From the NCBI GenBank assembly GCA_030606095.1, contig JAUWHC010000135.1, forward strand, positions 1 to 6,943: 6,943 bases of DNA. The letters run 5' to 3'. Positions within the stretch are counted from its first letter, which is position 1, and each line of letters starts with the position of its first letter. Origin of the DNA: Promethearchaeota archaeon (GTDB taxonomy: Archaea > Asgardarchaeota > Lokiarchaeia > Sigyniarchaeales > SOKP01). A program made the translations under genes and the position numbers. The notes under the pieces were generated by a model that worked only from the letters and a program-made list of their open reading frames with translations, ran no database searches and was not told the origin of the DNA. Of this stretch, positions 6,503 through 6,943 are shown in pieces.

Positions 6503-6691
6503 GGAAAATTACGCGAAGCTATTAATCCCCATAGTTAAGGTTTGATTGAGATCGATCTGAAAATTAATTTAAAAATTCGTCCTGAACTAAAGAAAATGTA
6601 ATTGAAAATTGCAAGGTTTCAAGGAGAGGGTTAAGATTTATCCTTATTAGAGCAAAAAGTTAAATATGTAATTGAAGAAAAATTTCCTTGA
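6503..6691 (+). pseudogene. Possible decayed ORF with three in-frame TAA codons
   Basis: One + frame reads as protein-like sequence interrupted by TAA at 6536, 6599 and 6632, ending in TGA at 6689. Pieces include GKLREAINPHS, LIEIDLKINLKIRPELKKM, LKIARFQGEG and DLSLLEQKVKYVIEEKFP. The pieces have alternating and amphipathic patterns and a base composition unlike the T-rich DNA before them. I do not recognise a family. Stops are frequent by chance in AT-rich DNA, so this is a weak call. Confidence 0.25.
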
Positions 6692-6693
6692 GT

Positions 6694-6943
6694 TTACCTT
6701 TCTCTTTTATTTTCTATAAACTCTACAAGGCGAATTTTTGCTATGTAATCCTCTAATTGTTCTGGAGGATGCTTATTAAAAAATGAGCAAGCGGAAGATA
6801 GCACACCACCAATTTTGCGGTCTTTAGCAATTTTAGAAATCCTTATACAATCTGCTAAAATTCCTGCTGAATTATTTCCATCTTCTACAGACATTGTAAT
6901 ATCCACTCTTACTGGAGCACCTCCAAAAATCCGACCTTCAAGC
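6694..6943 (-). CDS. ino1: myo-inositol-1-phosphate synthase, C-terminal part (cut by window edge)
   Basis: This enzyme converts glucose 6-phosphate to L-myo-inositol 1-phosphate with NAD+ in the cytoplasm. In archaea the product feeds inositol phospholipids and, in some species, compatible solutes. The visible 82 codons read EGRIFGGAPV, then ITMSVEDGNNSAG, then CIRISKIAKDRKIGG, then FFNKHPPEQ and a charged tail ending KRER. These match the C-terminal end of archaeal synthases, which have EGRxFGG, an NSAG motif and a KHPPxQ motif. The reading frame stays open past the GTG at 6906 to the right edge, so that GTG is an internal valine and the start lies outside. The NAD-binding domain and catalytic lysines are also outside the window. 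The gene converges on the ITPK1-like gene across 396 bases. Confidence 0.92.
   Translation of the reverse strand, partial: LEGRIFGGAPVRVDITMSVEDGNNSAGILADCIRISKIAKDRKIGGVLSSACSFFNKHPPEQLEDYIAKIRLVEFIENKRER

Larger units (their letters stand above)
6298..6693. other. Gene-free convergent intergenic region (396 bases)
   Basis: No intact gene is visible on either strand between the converging ATP-grasp and inositol-phosphate synthase genes. The left half (to about 6433) is T-rich on the + strand and holds a 14-base tandem repeat. A-tracts follow at 6455-6473. From about 6500 the base composition becomes more mixed, like coding DNA, and one frame reads as a possible broken ORF. I saw no tRNA, CRISPR repeat or insertion-sequence ends. 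Confidence 0.6.

Noticed and set aside
6596..6676. 11-base direct repeat ATGTAATTGAA at 6596 and 6666
   Set aside because: Only two short AT-rich copies in different frames, with no flanking similarity; not evidence of an insertion or attachment site.

Overview
The window is AT-rich DNA from what looks like an archaeon. The signs are a long archaeal-type FKBP prolyl isomerase, an archaeal-type inositol-phosphate synthase, TATA-like boxes of the TTTATATA type, weak or absent Shine-Dalgarno sequences, and oligo-T stretches after genes. The low GC content, Lys/Asn/Ile-rich proteins and presence of an ITPK1-like ATP-grasp protein would suit an Asgard (Lokiarchaeia-like) genome, but this placement is inference and no marker gene in the window settles it.

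Layout: (1) 1-1043 (+) is the 3' part of a gene for an FKBP-type isomerase with an N-terminal helix-hairpin-helix; its start lies off the left edge. (2) 1055-3704 (-) is a tight three-gene cluster, transcribed right to left: a degenerate ATP-grasp protein (TTG start), a second ATP-grasp protein, and a HAD-family hydrolase with a very basic tyrosine-heptad tail. The HAD and FKBP genes converge with only 11 bases between their stops. (3) 3866-5125 (-) is a 12-helix MFS permease with sugar-porter motifs, followed by a T16 terminator. (4) 5126-5364 is a divergent promoter region. (5) 5365-6297 (+) is a third ATP-grasp protein whose layout closely follows inositol-tris/tetrakisphosphate kinase (ITPK1). 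(6) 6298-6693 is a gene-free convergent region with T-rich terminators, a 14-base tandem repeat and a possible decayed ORF. (7) 6694-6943 (-) is the C-terminal end of myo-inositol-1-phosphate synthase, cut by the right edge.

The most interesting reading is that the right-hand genes form an inositol-phosphate neighbourhood: a synthase that makes inositol-1-phosphate, an ITPK1-like kinase candidate, two further ATP-grasp paralogs, a HAD phosphatase candidate and a sugar/polyol-porter-like permease. The individual family calls are well supported. The pathway is inference from gene order and remembered motifs. The alternative is that the ATP-grasp proteins are RimK-type carboxylate-amine ligases acting on an unknown substrate.
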